Assembly: GCA_009845645.1 (NCBI GenBank)
Contig: VXZF01000694.1
Location: forward strand, 1-5,553
Origin: Gemmatimonadota bacterium
Lineage (GTDB): Bacteria > Latescibacterota > UBA2968 > UBA8231
Direction of reading: 5' to 3'
Length of the DNA stretch: 5,553 nucleotides
In this document: positions 1 through 5,553 of the stretch, in pieces
Layout: each line of letters opens with the position of its first letter
Position numbering within the stretch: the first letter of the stretch is position 1
Position numbers and translations under genes: made by a program
The notes under the pieces: model-generated
The model's input: only the letters and a program-made list of their open reading frames with translations
Told to the model about the DNA's origin: nothing
The model's database searches: none

Positions 1-763
1 CGATGGTCAGCCATTGGAAGAGCCAGAGCGGCAGGAGGGAAACCAAGAGGATCAGGGCCGACGAGACGAGGATTTTTAATCTGCCTGCGCTAGCATAAAA
101 GGCGGTACATAGGGCCAGGATCAGGCAAAGCAAATAGAACTCGTCCCTGAAATAGACCGATAGTCCGGCGGCGACCATGCCCAAGTATAGGTACTTGGGA
201 GCGGAGTCTGCGAGGAACTGCAACAGATAGCGCACACTCCAAATTCCCAAGCAAATCGCCGGGGTGTGTTCCCAGAAGACGAGACTGTAGAAAAGCACCG
301 GAGTACAGAGTCCGGCGGTGAGGACGGCGATATGCCCGACTGCAATTCGCTGAGAGATCAAACGCGCCAGTTGGGCCAAGCCGGCCAGCATGGCCAGCGA
401 GGAGAGCGCTGGTAACAGATAGAGACCCCAATGCCCTAAACAGTCAAAGAACAGGGCTGAGATAAGGGCAAAGACCGGTGAGAAGACGGAATAGAGTTTG
501 CCAGACTCGACGCGCGTGAAATAGTAGGGCAGGGGATTATAGACGAAGTCTGGATCGACGATCTGTCCCGGCCAAGGGATGGAAAAATCTGTGTAGCGAC
601 TGTTGGCTAAGGCTTGGACTTGGAGGAATTTGTTGGCGTTATCGGTAATCCAAAAGCCGCGTTTTTCGAGAACGCAGAGGGCGGCGAAATAGCAGATTGC
701 AATGGCGAGTAGAGAGCACAGGACCGATCGACCGGGATGGAATCGGCGGAAGAAGACGACCAT
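1..763 (-). CDS. Polytopic membrane protein, GT-C glycosyltransferase-like (3' part missing)
   Basis: An open frame runs from an ATG at 763 to the window edge, giving 254 codons of an incomplete protein. The translation is strongly hydrophobic, with about eight likely membrane segments near residues 14-32, 92-108, 112-134, 143-162, 166-184, 190-204, 208-224 and 229-249. The first outside loop contains ITDNANKFLQVQ (residues 39-50). Its Asp41 sits where GT-C lipid-linked-sugar transferases (PMT/ArnT, GT39-like) carry an acidic catalytic residue. The YSVFSPVFAL stretch (91-100), the FYSLVFWEHTP stretch (158-168) and YFRDEF (204-209) resemble bacterial proteins annotated as glycosyltransferase family 39 or dolichyl-phosphate-mannose mannosyltransferase-like. 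The donor, acceptor and true family cannot be decided from this fragment. No alternative start lies between this ATG and the upstream in-frame stop at 806-808. No Shine-Dalgarno is visible. It follows the LRR gene by 32 bp with no terminator between, so it probably belongs to the same operon. Confidence 0.75.
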   Translation of the reverse strand, partial: MVVFFRRFHPGRSVLCSLLAIAICYFAALCVLEKRGFWITDNANKFLQVQALANSRYTDFSIPWPGQIVDPDFVYNPLPYYFTRVESGKLYSVFSPVFALISALFFDCLGHWGLYLLPALSSLAMLAGLAQLARLISQRIAVGHIAVLTAGLCTPVLFYSLVFWEHTPAICLGIWSVRYLLQFLADSAPKYLYLGMVAAGLSVYFRDEFYLLCLILALCTAFYASAGRLKILVSSALILLVSLLPLWLFQWLTI

Positions 764-795
764 GTATGGAATGCAGCGGAATTTAGCGGTGCGGC

Positions 796-1830
796 TTACG
801 GCGCACTAGCCGACAAATTGTCGAAGACGATGAACTGATGCTCAGCCAACCCCAGTTGCTCGGCCAGTTCATAACCAGCGTTCATAGGCAGTGAGGGGTT
901 CAATTCCACAATCATCAAGTCCCGCTCCCCAGTGCCGATCTGGCCCAACTTGGCCAGTCCATCTAAGTTGCTCAGCAGGGCATTGCCGCCAATGTAGAGG
1001 CTTTTACCCACTTGCCTGAGATTGTCCAATCCATCCAGACTTTGCAGAACTTGGTTGCGGTTTATGCTCAAAGCGCCTCCAACCTCCGCCAGAGCGTTCA
1101 ATCCCTCCAAGCTCTCGAGCACGGGATGCTCATCAATGGCCAACCCACCCTTAATAGTCGCAACCCCGTTCAAACCCCGCAGGTCTTCGAGCGCACCATT
1201 GAATATGAGCAGCAAATCCTCCTCTACCACTGAGAGGCTGCCCAACCCCTTTAGATCTCGCAGGGCCTTATTATCCCTGATTTTGATGCTGCTCCCCACG
1301 TGGGTCAGCCCGCTCAGACCATCTATGTTAATCAACTCAGTCGTGGCATCGACGAAGAGATGGCCATCGACGCGCCTGAGCGCTTTAAGCCCATCCAGAT
1401 CCCGCAGCGAAAAGTTGCAGCTAATCTCGAAATTTCCCCCCACGCGTTCTAGTTGTTCTAGCCCCTCCAGCACAATCAATCCATTGGAGAGAATATTGAA
1501 ATTTCCCTCTACATAGCTGAGATTGTGCAGCCCCTTCAGGTCGGTCAGTGCCCCGTTATTCCGAATTACTAAATCTCCCTCTACCCCGACCAGATTGCGC
1601 AGTGGCTCCATACTACTCAAATACGCATCCTCTAATAAAAAATCCCCCTGCACCACAAAGGCTTTCTTCTGCACCCCCGCCCAAGCATCTAACTCCTCCT
1701 GAGACCCAATAACTATCGCCCCAGTCCCGCCAACCGCCAGCGGCTCTTCAGCCCCCTCTTGACAGCCAACCCAAAGGGTGGCTCCTAGGACAGACGCGCC
1801 AAAACCCCATCTCCAACTAGCCATACTCAT
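796..1830 (-). CDS. Leucine-rich repeat (receptor L-domain-like) putative lipoprotein
   Basis: A 344-residue protein. The N-terminus is a short signal-like segment ending in LWVGC, with Cys23 as the possible lipidated residue. The lipobox is imperfect because Trp is at -3, so lipid anchoring is likely but not certain. Residues 68-309 form about ten tandem repeats, mostly 24 residues, with the pattern NxxLxxLxGLxxLxxVxGxLxIxx. This pattern fits bacterial receptor L-domain/LRR proteins that fold as a beta-solenoid. Repeat 3 is one residue short and repeat 10 is three longer. Residues 310-344 look like a C-terminal cap (NPSLPMNAGYELAEQLG). Such proteins usually bind other proteins or glycans at the cell surface; the ligand is unknown. 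The ATG at 1830 overlaps the upstream stop as ATGA. A second ATG at 1824 (Met3) is 6 nt after a G6 run that could act as ribosome binding site, so Met3 may be the true start. Translational coupling to the parvulin gene is likely. Confidence 0.85.
   Translation of the reverse strand: MSMASWRWGFGASVLGATLWVGCQEGAEEPLAVGGTGAIVIGSQEELDAWAGVQKKAFVVQGDFLLEDAYLSSMEPLRNLVGVEGDLVIRNNGALTDLKGLHNLSYVEGNFNILSNGLIVLEGLEQLERVGGNFEISCNFSLRDLDGLKALRRVDGHLFVDATTELINIDGLSGLTHVGSSIKIRDNKALRDLKGLGSLSVVEEDLLLIFNGALEDLRGLNGVATIKGGLAIDEHPVLESLEGLNALAEVGGALSINRNQVLQSLDGLDNLRQVGKSLYIGGNALLSNLDGLAKLGQIGTGERDLMIVELNPSLPMNAGYELAEQLGLAEHQFIVFDNLSASAP
904..1629 (-). repeat. Tandem 72-bp coding repeat array (LRR units)
   Basis: These positions encode residues 68-309 of the LRR protein. 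Ten units can be laid out, starting at residues 68, 92, 116, 139, 163, 187, 211, 235, 259 and 283. Eight of them are exactly 24 residues (72 bp). The most regular units are 6 to 9, with cores such as LRDLKGL, LEDLRGL, LESLEGL and LQSLDGL. The repeats are clear at protein level but diverged at DNA level, which suggests old duplication kept by structural constraint and not recent expansion. Repeat 5 replaces the leading Asn with Thr, and repeat 8 replaces it with His. Confidence 0.85.
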
Positions 1831-3512
1831 CCCCCCTGCACGTCTTCCTCCTCCTCTTGAATTTTCAACAAGTTATCCTCGAAAATCTCGACCGAGTACT
1901 TCTTGTGTAACCCGCGCATATACTGCACGTACGCCTTTTGCGAACGTGCAATTTTCACATAAGCACGCGCACGCCGCTCCGAAAAAACATGGTAGGGCTT
2001 CTTGGGGGCCGGTTGCTTCTCCATCACCTTGAATACCGAATACCCTCCTCTCACCTTTACCGGTCCCCCGACATCCCCCACCTGCAGATCTTTGGCTACT
2101 TTGTAGATATCTTGGTACAGTCCAATCGGACTCAAGACCAACTGCCCCTCGTGGTGCGCCCGCTCCTTGCGAATCGTATAGTCCCTAGCCAACTGCACCT
2201 CGTCGGCACCCCCCACCAACTCCTCTTTCAGGCTGTGGGCTTGCTCCTTGAAGGCCACCAGAATCTCGGTCGCGACAATGTTCTCAAAGCCCTGAAACTT
2301 CTCGGGATTTTGATCGTAAAAGGCGCGCGCCTCTGCATCGGTGATCGGCGGCAGCCGCTCCTCAACCTCTCGCTTTCTCAACGCGCTCACCAGCATATCG
2401 CTGCGCTTATTGTCCACCGCCGCGAGGATTATCTGATGTTTGTCCAGTCCCTTGTTGCGGGCCTCTGCCATAAACATCCGATTGGGGATGGCCGAATCCT
2501 GTAGATAATTGACGATCCAGGTTCGCTCGTAATCGCGCGCATACCCCTCTGCTTTCTCCGGTGCGCTCAGGACAAAATCGTCAATGGTGAGCGCGCCGCC
2601 GTTGTAGCTGCACAATACCTCTTCGCCCTCCTCAGGCGACGCCACCCGCTCTTCAGGCGACAGCGCTAGGCGCATCAGCACGTGGTCTATCTTGTCGTAG
2701 TGAATTTGCGGCGCGTACTGGTCGCTGAGCGAATCGCGCAGAACTTGGGCGCGCTGTAGGCGCTTTTGGGCGAAGACCTCCTCCTTGACGAATTGGGCTA
2801 CCTCCCGAAAGGTGACAGGAGCGTCGTCTAAAACCTTGGCGATCAAGTAGCGCTGCGGGTCGCCGCCCCACGGCAGCGGTTCGGAAACCTCGCCGACCTG
2901 CATGGAAAAGATGCTCCGCAGCGGTGGAGCCGTATCGTCAATCGTATAGTACTTTCTTACATCCCCGCCCTGGTCCCGCGTCGCCTCGTAAAGCGAGTGC
3001 TCTCTGGCCAGTTGACTGAAGTCAGCGCCAGCCTCTAGTTCGTCGAGCAGGTCGAGGGCCTCGTCTCGGGTCGCTACCAAAATACCCGCATAGCGCAATG
3101 CGCGATCCCGGTGCGAATTCCGGTAGTGCTGCATCAACTCCTCTTCGACAATGGAAATCCGCTGATCAATCTCCATACTTCTGTAGAGCCTGACGGTCTG
3201 CTCCTCGGCGAACTGCTTGAGCTTGTGCTTAAACTCCCGTTCGTCGCCAATGCCAGCTCGTTCCGCTTCGGCGAGCAATAGTTTCTTGTCGATTAGTCCA
3301 TTGAGTAGAATCCGGTCGGCCTCGATACCGGTCTTACCCATCTGGTAGGCTTTGGGAATATTCGCCGCATAGGCTCTGAATTCGCTGACGGCGATGGGTT
3401 GGTCTTCTATCTGGGCGAGCACTAGATCGTCTTGGGCTATACAGGGGAGCGAGAGTCCTAGGATGCAAACGCCTAAGCGCACTATTCCATTCTTCATAAA
3501 ATCTAAAACCAT
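1827..3512 (-). CDS. Periplasmic SurA/PpiC-like protein with two parvulin-type domains
   Basis: A 561-residue exported protein. Met1 or, more typically for a signal peptide, Met6 (MKNGIVR, then hydrophobic residues 13-25) starts it, with likely cleavage after Ala26. Neither start has a visible Shine-Dalgarno. Residues about 30-135 resemble a SurA N-terminal chaperone region and 138-230 a PpiC rotamase domain (ILVATRDEA, FSQLAREHS, QGGDV, QVGEVSEPL). Residues about 298-400 and 409-498 repeat the same plan (EILVAFKEQ, LQVGDVGGPVKVRGGYSVFKV). The tail is acidic. The first histidine of the usual HIL motif is Gly143 in domain 1 and Glu416 in domain 2. The histidine of the usual GYH motif is Leu223 and Ser492. 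Isomerase activity is therefore doubtful. The likely role is a periplasmic chaperone for outer-membrane or secreted clients. It starts 11 bp after the large secreted-protein gene, which is a candidate client, and ends overlapping the LRR gene by 4 bp. Confidence 0.9.
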   Translation of the reverse strand: MVLDFMKNGIVRLGVCILGLSLPCIAQDDLVLAQIEDQPIAVSEFRAYAANIPKAYQMGKTGIEADRILLNGLIDKKLLLAEAERAGIGDEREFKHKLKQFAEEQTVRLYRSMEIDQRISIVEEELMQHYRNSHRDRALRYAGILVATRDEALDLLDELEAGADFSQLAREHSLYEATRDQGGDVRKYYTIDDTAPPLRSIFSMQVGEVSEPLPWGGDPQRYLIAKVLDDAPVTFREVAQFVKEEVFAQKRLQRAQVLRDSLSDQYAPQIHYDKIDHVLMRLALSPEERVASPEEGEEVLCSYNGGALTIDDFVLSAPEKAEGYARDYERTWIVNYLQDSAIPNRMFMAEARNKGLDKHQIILAAVDNKRSDMLVSALRKREVEERLPPITDAEARAFYDQNPEKFQGFENIVATEILVAFKEQAHSLKEELVGGADEVQLARDYTIRKERAHHEGQLVLSPIGLYQDIYKVAKDLQVGDVGGPVKVRGGYSVFKVMEKQPAPKKPYHVFSERRARAYVKIARSQKAYVQYMRGLHKKYSVEIFEDNLLKIQEEEEDVQGG

Positions 3513-3523
3513 AGTTTGTAGGG

Positions 3524-5446
3524 TTAATAAACTAGCCGCACGACTGCGACTGCGACGTCCTTAGCCTTGTCCGATTCCACTTCGAGACGCAAGAGATAGA
3601 GTCCAGGGGGTAGCAGGTCGCCCGCATCATCTACTCCCTCCCAAGTAGCCGAGAACCGGCCACTAGCTGCTGTACTATGGGCCACCTCGCATCGCTTCAC
3701 TCCCGCCAGATCGTAGAGATCAATCGTCACGGGCACATCACCGCTGAGGTTTACCAGATCGTATTCAATCTGTAGCACATCGTTGACGCCGTCCCCGTTA
3801 GGGGTAAAGAGTCGCGGCGAGAGCCACAATGCCTTGACCGCCGGATTGGCCACCGTACTCAACCCCACGCTCAGGGTATTGCTCTCGGCCAGATCATCGG
3901 CGTTCCCCGCAGTGATGCGCTGGCGCACTTCATGGGGGAGTTGGCTATCGAAGACCCGACCCGAAAACACTGTGCCCACCTGAAAGACCTCGGCCTGAAA
4001 TTCGACCTCGACCAGCTCGCCTGTGCGGTTGAGATCGATCCGCGGTACTTGTACCACAAAGCTCTTCGCGTCCCTTTCCGCGATGGTAAAATCCTGTTCT
4101 TCGCCACCGATGTACACTGCGTCAATACTCGTGACTTCTATGGGGGTGTCGATCTCAATGCTGTCGAAACCGAGATCATTCTGCTCTAAGTTGGGCAGAA
4201 TTTTGTAGATGAATTGGACGATCTCGCCCACCTCGACTTGGTGCGGCACGATCTCGGCCAGCACTTGGCTGGCCACCGGGGGTTGGGAGACGCTAAACTG
4301 CAAGTACTCCATGCGTCCGGCCGCAAGCGCCCGCTCTGAGAGAAAGTCTGCCTTAAACTGCAAGTAGCGCCGAGGCCGCAAACCCACTAATTCGGAATGC
4401 CCCCTATCGAAATCGAGCGGCGGCGTCCAGAACTCCCAACTTTCGTTATCCGGACTGATCCCGGCTTTCTCGCCTTCCTCTAGTCTCTTATAGCGGTCTA
4501 GGGCAAGCGGTTCGCCGCTGACTGCAAAGCGGGAGCGCTCGTCGCCTCTGAACGTGAAGCGCCAGTAGAAATTGGGATCCGTGTCGTCGCCGCTGCGCAT
4601 ACTCAGATTGACCGTTGCGCCCTGATCCCGGCTACCCGACCAAGTCAATTCGCCCAAGCTAGAAGCCATGCCCAAATCAATGACATTAGATACATAGCTG
4701 GCCTGCGAGGCAAAGCATAACCCAAAAATCTCAAATTCGGCGATCTCCCAATAGCCAACTGCAGCATAAAAAAGAATATCGGCAATGGGCCGGTCGGGCA
4801 GTGCCAAATCGAGAAAGGGCTCCAAATTATTGGCGACCGAGAACACGACATCGTAATCGAGAAAAGCCCCGCGCCAATGATATTGTCCTTCCCGGGTTCC
4901 CTTTTTGCGCAGATCGCCATCGCTGGTTCCTATCTCAAACACCTCGATGAAGCGCTGGTGGGCAAAGCGCTCCGTAGTGGAAATTTTGATGCGTCGGATG
5001 GGAAACAGTCCGTTCAACTCAAACCAAATGCCCTTCTTGCACGGCGAGCAGTCGGCCGACTGGCTGCGGCCACTACCCAAATAAGCAGTGGTCAGATCGC
5101 CGTCCATCAAAAAGTCTAAGAGAGCTTCCGATTGCCAACCGTAGGAATTGTTCGAGCGTATGCCGCCGCCCCGTTCCCGAATCAGGGGCGTCAGATTGAC
5201 GGTGGGGTCTAGGCGCTGAGGCTCAATAAAATGGGTTGCGACCTCCAAGAGGTCTATCTTGCCGAGCTGTTTTTCGTCCACATCAGCCCAAGACAACTGG
5301 ATAAATTCAAAGTCCCCGTCCACTTCCGGCGGCGGCAGCTCCTCCCCACCAATGCGATACACGGTGAGCGCCTCGACCTCAGCTAGCCCATAGCAAAAGC
5401 TTCCTACTAGAGCAGCCGACAAAAGTCGCAGCAAATTCCCTCTCAT
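3524..5446 (-). CDS. Secreted multidomain protein: discoidin-like plus C-terminal FlgD-type Ig domain
   Basis: A 640-residue exported protein and first gene of the cluster. Residues 1-27 are a signal peptide (basic start, hydrophobic 5-21, cleavage probably after Ala27). Residues about 75-243 look like a discoidin/F5-8C galactose-binding-like beta-sandwich: LMDGDLTTAY, then IWFELNGLFPIRRIKI, ending WEIAEFEIFG. It contains a CSPC pair (Cys133, Cys136). Residues about 250-385 form a second beta-rich region (YVSNVIDLG, then MRSGDDTDPNFYWR, later RRYLQFKADFL). Residues about 390-530 form a third region rich in beta strands, possibly Ig- or cohesin-like. Residues about 541-640 match a FlgD-like Ig domain: FTPNGDGVND, then VTIDLYDLAG, WEGVDDAGDLLPPGLYLLRLEV. 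Such C-termini occur in many secreted FCB-group proteins. Ligand binding or adhesion at the cell surface is the best guess; no catalytic motif is visible. The start is supported by a perfect AGGAGGT five bases upstream. The protein ends in VVRLVY, without a basic sorting tail. Confidence 0.88.
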   Translation of the reverse strand: MRGNLLRLLSAALVGSFCYGLAEVEALTVYRIGGEELPPPEVDGDFEFIQLSWADVDEKQLGKIDLLEVATHFIEPQRLDPTVNLTPLIRERGGGIRSNNSYGWQSEALLDFLMDGDLTTAYLGSGRSQSADCSPCKKGIWFELNGLFPIRRIKISTTERFAHQRFIEVFEIGTSDGDLRKKGTREGQYHWRGAFLDYDVVFSVANNLEPFLDLALPDRPIADILFYAAVGYWEIAEFEIFGLCFASQASYVSNVIDLGMASSLGELTWSGSRDQGATVNLSMRSGDDTDPNFYWRFTFRGDERSRFAVSGEPLALDRYKRLEEGEKAGISPDNESWEFWTPPLDFDRGHSELVGLRPRRYLQFKADFLSERALAAGRMEYLQFSVSQPPVASQVLAEIVPHQVEVGEIVQFIYKILPNLEQNDLGFDSIEIDTPIEVTSIDAVYIGGEEQDFTIAERDAKSFVVQVPRIDLNRTGELVEVEFQAEVFQVGTVFSGRVFDSQLPHEVRQRITAGNADDLAESNTLSVGLSTVANPAVKALWLSPRLFTPNGDGVNDVLQIEYDLVNLSGDVPVTIDLYDLAGVKRCEVAHSTAASGRFSATWEGVDDAGDLLPPGLYLLRLEVESDKAKDVAVAVVRLVY

Positions 5447-5451
5447 TATCT

Positions 5452-5458
5452 ACCTCCT
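5452..5458 (-). promoter_or_regulatory. Shine-Dalgarno of the 640-residue protein gene
   Basis: On the minus strand AGGAGGT lies five bases before the ATG at 5446. It is a full match to the anti-Shine-Dalgarno core and fixes the start of the leading gene. None of the three downstream genes has a comparable site, although a G6 run precedes the LRR gene. Confidence 0.9.
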
Positions 5459-5477
5459 ACACCGGTAGATGATCCAG

Positions 5478-5483
5478 ATAATA
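5478..5483 (-). promoter_or_regulatory. Possible -10 element (TATTAT) of the operon
   Basis: TATTAT on the minus strand matches the sigma-70 type -10 consensus at five of six positions and lies 31 bases before the ATG at 5446, which leaves room for a short leader containing the Shine-Dalgarno. No convincing -35 is visible at 16-18 bases upstream, where the sequence forms one arm of a hairpin. The T-rich run is equally explained as the tail of the terminator, so this is weak. Confidence 0.2.
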
Positions 5484-5522
5484 AATAAAAGAAGGGGAGG
5501 AATAGAATTCCCCCCCTTCTTT
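5478..5522 (-). terminator. Rho-independent terminator-like hairpin with T-rich tail
   Basis: Positions 5508-5522 pair with 5488-5502: 14 base pairs with a single A-C mismatch (5498/5512) and a five-base loop (5503-5507). The stem has a GGGG/CCCC block flanked by A-T pairs. On the minus strand the stem is followed by TTTTATTTATTAT, a T-rich tract typical of intrinsic termination. It most simply ends a gene lying to the right of the window and insulates the cluster starting at 5446. On the plus strand the following tract (TTCTTTAT) is weaker. The alternative is a leader hairpin controlling this operon. The remaining bases 5523-5553 are too short to assign; one minus-strand frame stops with TAA at 5521-5523 and could be the end of the neighbouring gene. 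Confidence 0.7.
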
Positions 5523-5553
5523 ATGAGGCGCTTATGCGGCGCAAGAACCGCTT

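Noticed and set aside
90..431. Minus-strand open frame of 113 codons within the membrane-protein region
   Set aside because: It overlaps, in another frame, the longer 254-codon frame whose translation has clear membrane segments and family-like motifs; this one is Arg/Pro/Ser-rich without such features.
764..795. Possible terminator between the LRR gene and the membrane-protein gene
   Set aside because: The 32-base gap has no stable inverted repeat and no T-rich tract.
1022..1516. Plus-strand open frame of 164 codons opposite the LRR gene
   Set aside because: It lies antisense to the repeat array; its Ser/Pro/Arg/Leu-rich composition is what the complement of a repetitive Leu/Asp/Gly-rich gene produces, and it has no supporting start signal.
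1938..2504. Plus-strand open frame of 188 codons opposite the parvulin gene
   Set aside because: It is antisense to a clear PpiC-like coding region, has no recognisable domain, and has low-complexity shadow-like composition.
3438..3455. Possible lipobox (SLPC, Cys24) in the parvulin protein
   Set aside because: Pro at the -1 position does not suit lipoprotein signal peptidase, and cleavage after Ala26 as a normal signal peptide is more plausible.
3932..4189. Plus-strand open frame of 85 codons opposite the 640-residue protein gene
   Set aside because: It is antisense to a well-supported gene and has no start signal or recognisable motif.
5521..5553. Possible C-terminal end of an upstream minus-strand gene (KRFLRRISAS then TAA)
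   Set aside because: Eleven codons are too few to support a gene; the position just before the terminator is suggestive, but other frames cannot be excluded.

Overview
The window looks like a stretch of a Gram-negative bacterial chromosome or metagenome contig. By eye it is moderately GC-rich. It carries one tightly packed minus-strand gene cluster, read from right to left, whose four products all appear to be exported or membrane-embedded. The first product has a discoidin-like domain near its N-terminus and a C-terminal FlgD-type Ig domain beginning with an FTPNGDGVND motif. I associate that architecture with the FCB superphylum, especially Latescibacterota-like and Gemmatimonadota-like genomes. 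This placement rests on remembered family features, not on a search, and is tentative.

Layout in transcription order: positions 5553-5447 hold an intergenic stretch with a strong terminator-like hairpin followed by a T-rich tract, then a perfect Shine-Dalgarno sequence. Positions 5446-3524 encode a 640-residue secreted multidomain beta-rich protein. After 11 bp, positions 3512-1827 encode a 561-residue periplasmic SurA/PpiC-type protein built from two copies of a chaperone-plus-parvulin unit. It overlaps by 4 bp (ATGA) with positions 1830-796, a 344-residue putative lipoprotein made of about ten 24-residue leucine-rich (receptor L-domain-like) repeats. After 32 bp, positions 763-1 hold the N-terminal 254 codons of a polytopic membrane protein resembling GT-C fold glycosyltransferases. 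It runs off the left edge. There are no RNA genes, mobile elements or CRISPR arrays, and no gene-free gap longer than about 110 bases.

The spacing (11 bp, -4 bp, 32 bp) and common strand argue for one operon. A reasonable but unproven reading is an envelope or cell-surface module: a large secreted adhesin or carbohydrate-binding protein, a periplasmic chaperone that could help fold it, an LRR surface lipoprotein, and a membrane glycosyltransferase that might modify exported products. The most notable observation is that both parvulin domains of the chaperone lack the usual catalytic-site histidines, so it probably acts as a holdase or chaperone and not as a prolyl isomerase.
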